Shown: positions 50,937-60,405, counted from the first letter of the stretch. The stretch: DNA of 64,000 nt from Streptomyces abyssalis (GCF_001751365.1 NZ_LJGT01000038.1:1093540-1157539), one strand, 5' to 3'. Made by a program: numbers and translations. Notes: generated from the sequence alone by a model not told the origin.

Positions 50937-52073
50937 TCACTCCAGTACGCGAAGCTTCGCGCCGTTGTTCCACGCCTCCAGCAGACCGCGGTGAACCGCT
51001 GTCACCTCGTGACGAGCGGCCATCAGCAGGGCGTCCCGCGTGAAGGGCGCCGTGGCCACGAGCAGTGCGACGTCGGCCTTGTACTCGAGCCTGGCCATGC
51101 CGATGAAGCCCTGCACGTCGCCGCTGGTGATGCTGGAGGAGGGGGTGCGTGCCTTGCACTGGACGACGAGGCGCCGGCCGTCGGCGGTGTAGCCGAGGAC
51201 GTCGGCACCGGCGTCGCCGTGCCCGCCGGTGACGGTGACCTGGGCGCAGCCGTCCCGGCGGCACAGCCAGGCGACGTGCCGTTCGAACTCCCGCCCGTTC
51301 ATGGCATCCAGCGCCGCCATGGAACCGGCCGCCTCGTGCTCCCGCAGAACGCGTCTGAGCTGGATCATCTCCGCCTCGTTCTCCGCGAGTTGGCGGCGCA
51401 CTTCCCGCTGGGACTCGATCGCCTGGTTGAGGAGGGGCACGATCGTCCGCCCGATGACACCGCGCACGGTCTCCTCCGCGAGCCGCCGTACCAGCGTCTC
51501 GTCCACGCCTTGAAAGCCGGACGGGTGCCGGGCGTGCTGCTCCGCGACGCTCTGCGCGATGCGCTCGTCCAGCCACGCGATGAGACTCCGGACGACGGAC
51601 TCGTCCACAGGCCCTGAACCCGCACGGGGACCGGGACCCGGCCGGGGCGTGCGAGGCGCGGCCCGTCCGGTCTGTTCGGCGTCGAGCAGATACGTACGGA
51701 CCCGCCGCGCGACGTCGCTGTCCCGGAGCAGCATGGCGACGTTGAGGACGGCGCGGCGGGTGAAGAGAGCCAGGTTGGAGCGGGGCTGTGGATAACTCTC
51801 CGGAAAGAGAGACAGGGTGTCTCTCTTGAAAAGTTCCAGCTCAGAGCCGCGCAGCGTACGCATGCCGTTCTCTGTCAGCTCTTCGCGGTGCCGCTGCATC
51901 AGCCTGTTGACAGTGCGTTCGGTCACCTCGAAGTAGTCGGCCACCATGCGCGTCGTCACGTGCAGGCCGTCGGGCAGCAAGGAGAGCAGCTTGACCTTGT
52001 CGAGTGCTTCCGTTCGTTCCGCGACGGACGCCCGCAGCGTCTGTGATTCCAGCAGCGCGCCCTCGTGCACCAT
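50937..52073 (-). CDS. HTH-Mrr fusion restriction endonuclease
   Basis: A 378-residue protein. N-terminal HTH (about 36-62, HVTTRMVADYFEVTERTVNRLMQRH), a phage-regulator-like segment (about 88-134, ALFTRRAVLNVAMLLRDSDVARRVRTYLL), a Pro/Arg linker, a coiled coil (about 190-250) and a C-terminal Mrr-type PD-(D/E)xK nuclease: E264 (GREFERH), D291 (GDAGADV) and Q305-C-K307 (VVQCK). It probably cleaves modified or foreign DNA, but no methyltransferase is nearby. ATG 52073 has GGGGAGGGG upstream. Confidence 0.85.
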   Translation of the reverse strand: MVHEGALLESQTLRASVAERTEALDKVKLLSLLPDGLHVTTRMVADYFEVTERTVNRLMQRHREELTENGMRTLRGSELELFKRDTLSLFPESYPQPRSNLALFTRRAVLNVAMLLRDSDVARRVRTYLLDAEQTGRAAPRTPRPGPGPRAGSGPVDESVVRSLIAWLDERIAQSVAEQHARHPSGFQGVDETLVRRLAEETVRGVIGRTIVPLLNQAIESQREVRRQLAENEAEMIQLRRVLREHEAAGSMAALDAMNGREFERHVAWLCRRDGCAQVTVTGGHGDAGADVLGYTADGRRLVVQCKARTPSSSITSGDVQGFIGMARLEYKADVALLVATAPFTRDALLMAARHEVTAVHRGLLEAWNNGAKLRVLE

Positions 52074-52271
52074 GACACCCCTCCCCACCGGGCGGACCCG
52101 GACACAAGTGGGCATCCCCGTTGATCCCACCCCTGTCGTGATAAACGAGGCATTAAATGGGAAGACACGCTCGAATTGCGGTCGTTCTTGCGATTCGAAC
52201 CGAACGGGCGCCGAGCCGGGCTGCGTTGCCGCGTCCGTCTCGACGCGTTGCCGCCTGCCCGTGTGCTGCGT

Positions 52272-52790
52272 TCAGAGCTGCATCTTGAAGCCCAGGTGGG
52301 ATGCCTCGAAGCCGAGACGTTCGTAGAAGCGGTGGGCCTCGATGCGGGTGGCGTCCGAGGTGAGCTGGACCAGGACGCAGCCCTGGCGGCGGGCCTCCTC
52401 GATCGCCCACTGGATCAGCCTGCTGCCGAGGCCGTCGCCGCGTGCGTCCGCGTGTACGCGGACCGCCTCGATGAGGGCGCGGGTCGAGCCCCGCCTCGAC
52501 AGGCCCGGGATGACGGTGAGTTGCAGGGTGCCGATGGGCCGTCCGTCGCGTTCCGCGACCACGAGGTGCTGGTTCGGGTCGGCGTCGATGCGGTCGAACG
52601 CTTCGCGGTACACGGCCGATTCGTCGGGGTTCTCGCGCTGGGCGCCGAGATGGTCGTCGGCGAGCATGGAGACGAGGGCCGGTACGTCGTCGGCGGTCGC
52701 GCGCCGCATCGTGATCGGCGCCGGAGCCGGTGAGGACGGCGACGACGCCGGTGACGGCGTTGATGACGGGGGCGGGGTCCCGGTGCTCAT
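52272..52790 (-). CDS. GNAT-family N-acetyltransferase
   Basis: A 172-residue GNAT enzyme after a Ser/Pro-rich start. Acetyl-CoA motif A: VRVHADARGDGLGSRLIQWAIEEARRQGC; C-terminal YERLGFEASHLGFKMQL is typical. Substrate unknown. It lies between the Mrr gene and the next acetyltransferase, on the same strand. Confidence 0.88.
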   Translation of the reverse strand: MSTGTPPPSSTPSPASSPSSPAPAPITMRRATADDVPALVSMLADDHLGAQRENPDESAVYREAFDRIDADPNQHLVVAERDGRPIGTLQLTVIPGLSRRGSTRALIEAVRVHADARGDGLGSRLIQWAIEEARRQGCVLVQLTSDATRIEAHRFYERLGFEASHLGFKMQL

Positions 52791-53103
52791 GATCGCAGCT
52801 TACGCCCCGGTATTGGCCAGAGGTTGGACTCGGTCGGAAAGTGCACAAGCGGGTGGGAGTGCGGGTTGTGCGGCGATGGCCCCGGTTTCCGGTTCGCGAT
52901 GCGCCTCACCTCGCAGCTCGCCGCCCACGGCGCATTCCGCTTCTCGCTTCGGATGCCTCGGCGGCTCGCGGAGGCGTTCGCCGGTCGTTGCCACCGGTCG
53001 TTGCCACCGGTCGTCGTCGCCGGTCGTGCCGCCGTTCGTTGACGGCCGTCGTCCGTTTGCCGCTCGTCGCCGGTCGTCGCGCCCGCCTCACATGCGCCGT
53101 CGG
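52791..53103. other. Intergenic region with CCGGTCGT repeats
   Basis: A 313-bp gap. Its right half (about 52980-53085) is a run of imperfect CCGGTCGTTGCC-type units. No gene, promoter or terminator could be supported. Confidence 0.5.
52981..53085. repeat. Imperfect tandem CCGGTCGT(T/C)GCC repeat
   Basis: CCGGTCGTTGCCA occurs in successive copies from 52979, then degenerates to CCGGTCGTCGTCG and CCGGTCGTGCCG. Likely a slippage product. Confidence 0.6.
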
Positions 53104-54138
53104 TCAGCCGAGCGCCACGGAACAGGGTGCGAACCGGCGTGAGTTGTCGCCCGGGAGGGCGGAGCCGGAGCGGACCATGAGGGTGCAGAGGCACCGGCCG
53201 TCGAGGCCGTGCCGCCGCGCCCAGGTCGCCAGTCCTTCGTGCCGGGCGTCGATGTCGAGACGGACCTCTCCGGGGGCGTGCAGTCCCAGGTCGCGGATCA
53301 GGGCTTCGGCCGTCTCCGTGTCACGGGCGATCACGGGCCCGACGACGGTGGTCCGGGGCCCGTTGGGCCAGGCTGCCGCGAACCCGGCGAGTGAGCCGTC
53401 GCCGGACTCGGCCACGACGAAGCGGTCCGCGAACTGCGGGAGCCGGAGCAGGACCGTGGTGCGGTCCGCCCCGAACACGGGGCCGTCGAGCGAGCGGACG
53501 GCGGCCAGATCGGATGCCGTGGCGGTACGTACGTACGGTGCTGTGCCCGCGCGCCCGCCGGACGGCTCGCCGGCAGGGATGCGGAACCGGCCGGTGAGCG
53601 ACGTCACCGTACCGGCCGGAAGGAAGCCGAGCCGTTCGTAGAGAGGCCTGCCGTTCTCGGTCGCGGAGAGGAAGAGGACCGCGTCACCGGCAGCCCCGTC
53701 ACCCGCAGCCGAGCCGGCGGCAACCGCGTCGCCGGCAGTGGTCACGGAGTGCATGGCGTGTTCCATCAGCCGGCGGCCGAGGCCCTGGCGTGCGCAGCGT
53801 GCGGCGACGAGCATCATGCCGATGCACGCCGACCCCGCCCGCGGCGCCGCTTCCGGTCCGGAGTCAGGCCCCGCCTCCCCGACAGCGCCGGGCAGGCCCG
53901 GGTACGAGGTGACGACGCAGGTCCCGATCAGAGCGCCGGGCCGGTCGGGCGCGTCGATGCCGTACCCCTGCCCGGTGGTGAGCAGCAGCCGCCACTTGTG
54001 CTGCTCGCGCCCCCAGCCCCGGCTCTCGGCGAGGTCGGAGCACGCGGCGAGATCGGCGACGGTGAGCCGGCGTACGGGAAGATCCTGGAGCCGTTGCCCG
54101 AGAAGGCGGGGTGCGGGAGCCCCCGATGAGGTCGTCAC
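53104..54138 (-). CDS. Tandem-GNAT acetyltransferase-like protein
   Basis: A 344-residue protein with two GNAT modules. The N-terminal module has CARQGLGRRLMEHAMHS (acetyl-CoA site) and ENGRPLYERLGFLPAGTV; the C-terminal module (ATASDLAAVRSLDGPVFGADR...) lacks a clear CoA motif. An Ala/Gly-rich insert (AVAAGSAAGDGAAGDA) interrupts the first module. Substrate unknown. It starts 4 bp downstream of the next gene's stop, so the two are one operon. Confidence 0.84.
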   Translation of the reverse strand: MTTSSGAPAPRLLGQRLQDLPVRRLTVADLAACSDLAESRGWGREQHKWRLLLTTGQGYGIDAPDRPGALIGTCVVTSYPGLPGAVGEAGPDSGPEAAPRAGSACIGMMLVAARCARQGLGRRLMEHAMHSVTTAGDAVAAGSAAGDGAAGDAVLFLSATENGRPLYERLGFLPAGTVTSLTGRFRIPAGEPSGGRAGTAPYVRTATASDLAAVRSLDGPVFGADRTTVLLRLPQFADRFVVAESGDGSLAGFAAAWPNGPRTTVVGPVIARDTETAEALIRDLGLHAPGEVRLDIDARHEGLATWARRHGLDGRCLCTLMVRSGSALPGDNSRRFAPCSVALG

Positions 54139-54142
54139 GGGC

Positions 54143-54886
54143 TCAGACTGGCTGACGGGACTGACTCCCTGCCACCGGGTTTCCGCTCGCCCTGCTCACC
54201 GGGTGCCGGCGCCTGCCGCCCGTCCCGGTCCCCGTCTCCGCCCCCGTCCCCGTCTCCGTCTCCGTCCCGGTCCCTGCCCTGTCGTCCGTGCCCCTGCCCC
54301 CGTCCCGGTCCCCGGCCCCGGTCCTGCCTGCCCGTCCCTCCGTCGCGGCTGCCGCGGTCCTTCCCGTACGGGCTTCGCGCAGGCGGCGCCCCCGCCGGGT
54401 CGGGCCCCAGGGTTTGAGCACCGATACCGCCGTGAGGAAGGCGTACAGCGCCAGGGACACGGCGGGCGGGACGAGGAGGTCGGTGGCCGGCACGGTCTCG
54501 CCGGCTGCCGCCATCGCCGCGGCCTCGCCGGCTCCGGGCCTGAAGGAGAAGACGGTGAGGCCTGTCGCGGCGAGCGTCAGCCAGAACTTCACCCACACCC
54601 AGCGGTGCCTGGCCAGCCCCCACGATGTGCCGAGGGAGAGCACGAGCCCGGTGGTCAGGGAGAGCAGCGCGACGGGGAGCAGCAGCCAGTCGGCGAAGAG
54701 CTTCATGGCAGTGCTCGCGGGGACGGCGAGGGCGTCCGGGTCGTCTGCCGCGGCGATCGCCAGGGTCAGCAGGCACAGCGAGATGCCGAGCCAGCCGACC
54801 GAGACGGTGACGTGGGCGACGAGGACGGCTCTTCGTGCGGGGCGTGGAAGGCGCGGCAGGCGCGGGAGCTGAGGCATGTTCCACAA
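54143..54886 (-). CDS. DUF2269-like membrane protein with repeat tail
   Basis: A 247-residue protein with four membrane helices (from VLVAHVTVSVGWLGISLCLL) and a cytoplasmic C-terminal tail of Arg/Gly and ETGTGTE repeats. It resembles the DUF2269 group; function unknown. Co-transcribed with the tandem-GNAT gene, divergent from the HAD gene. Confidence 0.75.
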   Translation of the reverse strand: MWNMPQLPRLPRLPRPARRAVLVAHVTVSVGWLGISLCLLTLAIAAADDPDALAVPASTAMKLFADWLLLPVALLSLTTGLVLSLGTSWGLARHRWVWVKFWLTLAATGLTVFSFRPGAGEAAAMAAAGETVPATDLLVPPAVSLALYAFLTAVSVLKPWGPTRRGRRLREARTGRTAAAATEGRAGRTGAGDRDGGRGTDDRAGTGTETETGTGAETGTGTGGRRRHPVSRASGNPVAGSQSRQPV

Positions 54887-55050
54887 GGTGCCGGGTGGCG
54901 GCGGCTCAGCGCGTCTTACGTCGGGAGTACTTCGTCCTACTCGCTGCCGAGTACAGCCGCGGGAGCAGGGCGCAGCCGCAGCGCGAGTTCGCCTGCCGAT
55001 GCCCTGGCGGCTTCCGGCCTCCTCCGGCAGTCCCCTCGTGCCCCCGGAGG

Positions 55051-55067
55051 CTGCCCCGGAGGGGCAG
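55051..55067. terminator. Small hairpin between divergent genes
   Basis: CTGCCCC-GGA-GGGGCAG, a 7-bp stem. Between divergent genes it is more likely structural or regulatory than a terminator. Confidence 0.3.
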
Positions 55068-55125
55068 CTCGGGGGTGTGCGCCCGCCGAACCCCGCCGCG
55101 TTCGAACGTCACTACGATCGAACGC

Positions 55126-55914
55126 ATGGCCTCTTCGCTCTCCTCTCCGTCAGGGCGGCCGTCCCGGCTCCATCTCTTCGATCTCGACGGCACGCTGATC
55201 CACGGGTCGTCCGCGGCGGTGGAGATTTCGCATCAGCTCGGTCTGGACGATGAGATCCGCGAACTCGAACTCGCCTTCGCCGCCGGTGGAATGACACCGC
55301 CGGATTTCGCGGCACGTGCGTGCGCGATGTGGTCGGAACTGACGGAGGATCATGTCACCGCCGCTTTCCTGGAAGCCCCCTGGCTTTCCGGAATCCGCGA
55401 AGTGTGGGATGACATAAGGGAACGTGGTGAGCGTTCCGCGGTGATATCGCTCTCACCGGACTTCTTCGTGAGCCGTCTCCTTGTGCAGGCTCCGCGCCCG
55501 CGTGCGGCGCGCGGTGCCGCGGACACCGCGGCCGACACCGCAGGTCCCGCCCGCCGTACGGACCTTCGCGCGGACGCCGTCACGGATGCCGTCGCGGACG
55601 CCCGAGGCCGGGGCGCTGACGCGACCTACGGTTCCCGCTGGCCGGCCGTCCCTTTCCGCGAGGTGCCCGATCCGGCGGGGATTCTCTCGGCGGAGGCGAA
55701 GGTGCGGATCGCCGACGAACTCTGCGCGCAATTCGGTGTTTCGAGAAGTGAATGTGTGGCTTACGGCGACTCGATGTCGGATGCGGCGCTGTTCGCGGCG
55801 GTGCCGGTCTCGGTGGCCGTCAACGGCGACGGTCATTTGCGGGGTCTCGCGTCGGCCGAGTACGAGGGCGAAGATCTTCGCGAGGCATACGGACTTGTCC
55901 GTAAAGGTCCGTAA
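55126..55914 (+). CDS. HAD-superfamily phosphatase
   Basis: A 262-residue phosphoserine-phosphatase-like HAD protein. Motif I LFDLDGTLIHG (about 19-29), motif II SLSPDFF, motif IV GDSMSDAALF with an upstream Lys. A large variable insert (about 120-165, Ala/Arg/Asp-rich) separates the cap region, longer than in most relatives. Substrate unknown. A TACGAT box 8 bp before ATG 55126 suggests a leaderless transcript. Confidence 0.86.
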   Translation: MASSLSSPSGRPSRLHLFDLDGTLIHGSSAAVEISHQLGLDDEIRELELAFAAGGMTPPDFAARACAMWSELTEDHVTAAFLEAPWLSGIREVWDDIRERGERSAVISLSPDFFVSRLLVQAPRPRAARGAADTAADTAGPARRTDLRADAVTDAVADARGRGADATYGSRWPAVPFREVPDPAGILSAEAKVRIADELCAQFGVSRSECVAYGDSMSDAALFAAVPVSVAVNGDGHLRGLASAEYEGEDLREAYGLVRKGP

Positions 55915-56118
55915 TTCCCTCTCAGTGGTGCAGGTCACGTAATTCGCCCCCTGTACGGACGGGACTTGTGTGGCGAAGTGATAACGGTATGGTCGAGTCC
56001 GCATCGCGCGGTACGGCTACAGAACGCTGTCCGTGTCAGGGGGCCGCACCACCAGAACGACGTTCCAAATGCGCGCGACTGCGCAGCTTGTACGTAGGAG
56101 TTCGAGGCGAGGCAGACC

Positions 56119-58143
56119 ATGACGACCACATCGGCCGGTAACGGTCCGTCCGCGGAAGACGGCAGCGGTGACAACGACGGCGGCTGGGGGTGGTTCACCC
56201 CCGCACCGCCGGCCACCGAGGCGGAGGCTTCCCGCCGGAACGAGCAGGGCGCGCAGGGCGAACAGGGCACCCACGGCGAGCAGGGCGCGCAGCGCGAACC
56301 GGCGGAGCAGGCCCGGCAGTCCGAGACCTCCGCTCGCCGGGGAGCTGACAACGACGCACCGCAGGTGGGGAACCGGCCGCTGAGCCCCGTCACCACCGGG
56401 CCCGGTGCCGGCCGGGCCCTGTGGGCCGAGACGGCCGAGGAGGCGGCGATACCCGTGCCGCCGCCGGCGGATCCGTCCGCCACGCCCGCCCCAGGTTCCC
56501 CCGCCGCAACGGACGGTCCGGGCACCCCGGCCGGCGGCGGGCAGCGCGGACCGGTTCCCGGCGCGTGGCCCGGCGGTGGCCCGGAGGCGCCGCGCGAACA
56601 TCCCACCGCTCCACGCGAACAGCCCTCCCCGTACGGCGGGCCCCGCCCCGCATCGGGTCAGGCCCCCGGCCCCGAACCCCATGCGTCCGCGGCCCGGACA
56701 CCGCCCCGCACCCGACCCCAGCCACCACACCAGCCCCAGGGCCAGGGCCAGCCCCAAGGACAGGGCCAGGGCCAGCAGCCAGGCCAGCACCCAGGCCAGC
56801 ACCCAGGCCAAGGCCCGGTTCAGCCCCCGTACCCACCGGGGCCACCGCCCCAGGCGGAGAGACAGCCGCAGCCCCGAGCCCCTCAGCACGGCGACGCGTC
56901 GGCGCCCACGGCTCCGCCGGTCCCGCCTGCTCCGCCGACCCCGCCCGGCCCGCCGGCCGGGGGTCCGCCCGCCGCACCGGCCGCAGATGTCGAGTCGCGC
57001 GACGGCACGCTGATCCGGCGGACGCTGGAAGAGGTCGAGCCGCGTGCGGACGCGGCCACCGCGTACTTCTACGCGCTGCTCTTCGTGCAGCATCCCCAGC
57101 TTCGCGACCTCTTCCCCGCCTCCATGGACACCCAGCGCGACCGCCTCTTCAGGGCATTGCTCACCGCGGTGCGGCTCTCCGACGAAGTGGACGCGCTCAC
57201 CGAGTACTTGAGCGGCCTGGGCCGCGGCCACCGCAAGTACGGCACGCTGCCCGAGCACTATCCCGCCGTCGGCGAGTGCCTGCTCGGCGCACTCGCGCAG
57301 TACGCCCCGGAGAGCTGGGGCCCGGAGACCGAGGACGCGTGGGTCCGCGCGTACACGACGATCTCGCAGGCCATGATCGACGCCGCCGCGGAGGACGCAC
57401 AGCGCGCTCCGGCCTGGTGGAACGCCCAGATCGTCTCGCACGAGCTGCGCACTTCGCAGATCGCGGTGATCACTCTGCGCCCGGACCAGCCGTACCCCTT
57501 TCTCGCGGGCCAGTACACGAGCATCGAGACGCCGTGGTGGCCCCGCGTGTGGAGGCACTACTCCTTCGCTTCGTCGCCGCGCTCCGACGGGTTGCTCACC
57601 CTCCATGTGAAGGCCGTCCCCACGGGATGGGTCTCCAGCGCCCTGGTGCACCGCGCACGCCCCGGCGACGTACTCCGGCTCGGCCCGCCGGCGGGCAGCA
57701 TGACCGTCGACCACGCCACGGAGAGCGGACTGCTCTGCGTCGGCGGCGGCACGGGGATAGCACCCATCCGGGCACTCGTGGAGGATGTCGCCCAGCACGG
57801 ACGCGCACGTCCCGTGGAGGTCTTCTACGGCGCGCGCAGCGATCACGATCTGTACGACCTGGACACGATGATGCGGCTGGAGCAGCAGCACCGCTGGCTC
57901 TCGGTGCGTCCCGTGGTCGCCACCCCGCCGGGGTCGGCGTTCGCGAACGCCCTGCCCGGGCAACTCCCGGACGCCGTAAGACAGTACGGCCCCTGGTCCG
58001 CCTACGACGGCTATCTCTCGGGGCCGCCCGGCATGATCCGCAGCGGTGTGGACGCGCTGGTGGCGTCGGGTGTCCCCGCCGACCGGATACGGCACGACTC
58101 GCTGGCGGAGCTCCTCCTCAGCGGTGAGCGGGCGTCCGAATGA
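56119..58143 (+). CDS. Flavohemoglobin with long disordered N-terminus
   Basis: A 674-residue protein. Residues 1-290 are disordered, with Gln/Gly/Pro repeats (QGEQGTHGEQGAQ, GQGQPQGQGQGQQPGQ). Residues about 295-435 form a globin (TAYFYALLFVQHPQLRDLFP; proximal His about 371 in GRGHRKYG). The reductase follows: FAD motif WRHYSFASSP (about 480) and NAD motif GGGTGIAPIRAL (about 541). It would oxidise NO to nitrate. The 290-residue extension makes it far longer than standard Hmp. Confidence 0.9.
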   Translation: MTTTSAGNGPSAEDGSGDNDGGWGWFTPAPPATEAEASRRNEQGAQGEQGTHGEQGAQREPAEQARQSETSARRGADNDAPQVGNRPLSPVTTGPGAGRALWAETAEEAAIPVPPPADPSATPAPGSPAATDGPGTPAGGGQRGPVPGAWPGGGPEAPREHPTAPREQPSPYGGPRPASGQAPGPEPHASAARTPPRTRPQPPHQPQGQGQPQGQGQGQQPGQHPGQHPGQGPVQPPYPPGPPPQAERQPQPRAPQHGDASAPTAPPVPPAPPTPPGPPAGGPPAAPAADVESRDGTLIRRTLEEVEPRADAATAYFYALLFVQHPQLRDLFPASMDTQRDRLFRALLTAVRLSDEVDALTEYLSGLGRGHRKYGTLPEHYPAVGECLLGALAQYAPESWGPETEDAWVRAYTTISQAMIDAAAEDAQRAPAWWNAQIVSHELRTSQIAVITLRPDQPYPFLAGQYTSIETPWWPRVWRHYSFASSPRSDGLLTLHVKAVPTGWVSSALVHRARPGDVLRLGPPAGSMTVDHATESGLLCVGGGTGIAPIRALVEDVAQHGRARPVEVFYGARSDHDLYDLDTMMRLEQQHRWLSVRPVVATPPGSAFANALPGQLPDAVRQYGPWSAYDGYLSGPPGMIRSGVDALVASGVPADRIRHDSLAELLLSGERASE

Positions 58144-58249
58144 TCCGACGCAACCGGCACGGGCACGGGTACCGGCACGGGTGCAGAGTGTTCTCCCAGT
58201 GCGAGTGATGCGCACGGGCGGCGCGTACGAATAACGCCGACTGCGGGTC

Positions 58250-58400
58250 CGGGCGCACTGGAACGAGAACGCGAAACGAGAAACGCGATCCGCGAAGCAG
58301 AACACGGCAACGCAACAACGCACACGCAACACGGCACACGCAGTACCTAACACGAACACCGAACACGCACCACGGGAACGAGAACGAGGCAGAGGAAGGA
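58250..58400 (+). repeat. T-poor A/C/G-biased stretch
   Basis: From about 58258 to 58403 the plus strand has only a handful of T residues, with recurrent ACACGCAAC- and ACGCGAAAC-like units. The strand asymmetry would give an almost uridine-free leader to the following gene. Confidence 0.6.
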
Positions 58401-58415
58401 AAAGGGGTCAGCGGC

Positions 58416-59753
58416 GTGGCTGAGGCGGAGGAGCCGCGTCCGTGGGTCGGGCAGGACTCACGGACGCGGCACGGGCACGAACACGACAGGGCGGCACCCG
58501 ACGGGCCGCTGCGCCGGCCGGGAAGTGACGGGGAGCGGCTGCTGCAGCGCCGGCTCGGCACGTCCGACCGCGCGCAGCGTTTCTACGACGAGCAGGTGCT
58601 CGACCATCTCAACGACCGGATGCAGGAGTTCGTGCAGCGTCAGGAGATGTTCTTCCTGGCCACCGCGGACGCGTCGGGCGAGTGCGACAGCAGTTTCCGC
58701 GCCGGCCCGGCCGGTTTCCTCCAGGTGCTGGGCGAACGCACCCTGGCCTACCCGGAGTACCGCGGCAACGGCGTGCACGCCAGTCTCGGCAACATCCAGG
58801 AGAACCCGCACCTGGGCATCATGCTGGTCGACTTCACGCGGGCACGCATCGGTCTGCACATCAACGGTCGGGCCACCATCGTCGAGGACGAGGAGCTCCG
58901 CGCCTCGTATCCGCATCTGCCCGAGGACCCCGTTCCCGGGCGGCGGGCACAGATGTGGGTGCACGTGGAGGTCGAAGAGGCCTACATCCACTGCGCGAAG
59001 CACATACCGCAGATGCAGAAGGCACCCAAGCGCACCGCCCGCGACTGGGGCACGGACGACTACAAGCGCAAGGGCGGCGACTTCTTCGGCACGGCCCGCG
59101 ACGCACGTGAGCGCACGGCCCTCGACGGCGTGGGCGGCGCCCCCGAGCACGTGTCCGCTGCCGGGCCGAGCGTTCCCGGCTCCGACCCGGCCTTCTCTCC
59201 CGCATCGTCCGCGAGCATCTCCTCCTCGTCCGCCGGCAACTCCTCGTCCGCCGGCAATTCCTCGTCCGACTCCCCGGCCACCGGCTCCGCTGCCTCTCCG
59301 GCACCTGCCGCTTCGTCCGCCACCCTGTCCGCGTACGACGAACTGCCCGGCTTCGCACGGGAAGTGGCGCACCAGGAGCGTGCTTCCGCTGCCCGCGAGG
59401 CCGAAAGCGTGCCGGCCTCCGTCGAGGTGCCTGAGCAGCGGCGCTCCCCCGAGTCCGAGTCCGAGTCGCCGGGCCTGCCGGAGCAGCGGCGCTCCCGGGA
59501 CTCGTCGTGGCCTGAGATGCCACCGCGGCCGCGCTTTCCCACGACCTCGCTCAACTCGCAGGAACAGCAGGGCCGTACGGCGATGGACGGGGCGTCCGGC
59601 GCCCTGGCCGCCCGCGGCGCGCCGTCCGCCGGTTTCACGATGAGCGGTTCCGATCCTCAGGAGTGGCGGCAGGAGGCCGAGCGCGCGCTGGCGGAGGCGC
59701 AGCGGCGTGGCAAGGTGAGCGAAACGGGCTCGTTCCAGGGCTGGTTCGGCTGA
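58416..59753 (+). CDS. Pyridoxamine-5'-phosphate-oxidase-fold protein with repeat tail
   Basis: A 445-residue protein. Residues about 45-215 form a split-barrel flavin-binding PPOX-type domain (LNDRMQEFVQRQEMFFLATADASGECDSSFRAG, VHASLGNIQENPHLGIMLVDF, HINGRA). The C-terminal half is low complexity (Ser/Ala/Pro) and includes a duplicated PEQRRS unit and SSSAGNS repeats. GTG start, with GGAAGGAAAAGGGG upstream. Function unknown; it follows the flavohemoglobin gene and may share its NO or redox role. Confidence 0.83.
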   Translation: MAEAEEPRPWVGQDSRTRHGHEHDRAAPDGPLRRPGSDGERLLQRRLGTSDRAQRFYDEQVLDHLNDRMQEFVQRQEMFFLATADASGECDSSFRAGPAGFLQVLGERTLAYPEYRGNGVHASLGNIQENPHLGIMLVDFTRARIGLHINGRATIVEDEELRASYPHLPEDPVPGRRAQMWVHVEVEEAYIHCAKHIPQMQKAPKRTARDWGTDDYKRKGGDFFGTARDARERTALDGVGGAPEHVSAAGPSVPGSDPAFSPASSASISSSSAGNSSSAGNSSSDSPATGSAASPAPAASSATLSAYDELPGFAREVAHQERASAAREAESVPASVEVPEQRRSPESESESPGLPEQRRSRDSSWPEMPPRPRFPTTSLNSQEQQGRTAMDGASGALAARGAPSAGFTMSGSDPQEWRQEAERALAEAQRRGKVSETGSFQGWFG

Positions 59754-59904
59754 GGACCAGCACCGGAGGAGTGCCGGACGAGTACAGGACGAGACGAGGC
59801 CCTGGGGCCGGACGAGCGGGGACCGGGCACCGGAGCGGCAGGCGGGCGCGCACAGCCGAACGGACGGGGAAGCCCCTCTCCGCGTGAGGCGCCCGCCGCC
59901 CGGT

Positions 59905-60405
59905 TCATCCCATGTCGCGGGCGAGGAGGGCGAGTACGCCCTCGATGTTCTTGTCGAGGTATGCCCGCAGCGCGGGCGGCACGATGTCGACCGACGCGAT
60001 GCCTCGGCGGGTGAAGGGCACCCGCACGAACTCGTACAGCCCGCACGGCTCGTCGACCTCCGGTCCGTGCCTGCGGGAGAGGTCCATCGAGGCGAGCCGG
60101 CAGACGAAGAAGTGCTGCACCTTCACGCCGGCCTGGCCGCTGCCGGTGGTGTGCGGAACGGTGTCGACGAACGCCGGGACCACGTCCGTCACCTTCGCGC
60201 CCAGTTCCTCGTCGACCTCGCGGTGCAGCGCGTCGATGACGGTGGCGTCCACGTCCGGTTCGACGCCGCCTCCGGGGGTGATCCAGTACGGTTCACGGCC
60301 GGGTTTGGTGCGTTTGATCAGGACGAGGCGGGGGGTGGCGGTGCCCTCTCCGTCGAGGAGGATGGCTCGGGCGGTGCGCTTGACCACGGGACGTTCATCG
60401 GCCAT
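59905..60405 (-). CDS. Nudix hydrolase
   Basis: A 166-residue hydrolase of nucleoside-diphosphate-linked compounds. The Nudix box runs from GGGVEPDVDATVIDAL to REVDEELGAKV with the REVxEEL signature. The start is ATG 60405 (MADERPVVKRTARAIL). A C-terminal DKNIEGVLALL-type segment follows. Substrate unknown. Confidence 0.88.
   Translation of the reverse strand: MADERPVVKRTARAILLDGEGTATPRLVLIKRTKPGREPYWITPGGGVEPDVDATVIDALHREVDEELGAKVTDVVPAFVDTVPHTTGSGQAGVKVQHFFVCRLASMDLSRRHGPEVDEPCGLYEFVRVPFTRRGIASVDIVPPALRAYLDKNIEGVLALLARDMG

Noticed and set aside
58144..58415. CRISPR-like repeats in the T-poor leader
   Set aside because: Units are short and irregular, with no spacer pattern or cas gene.
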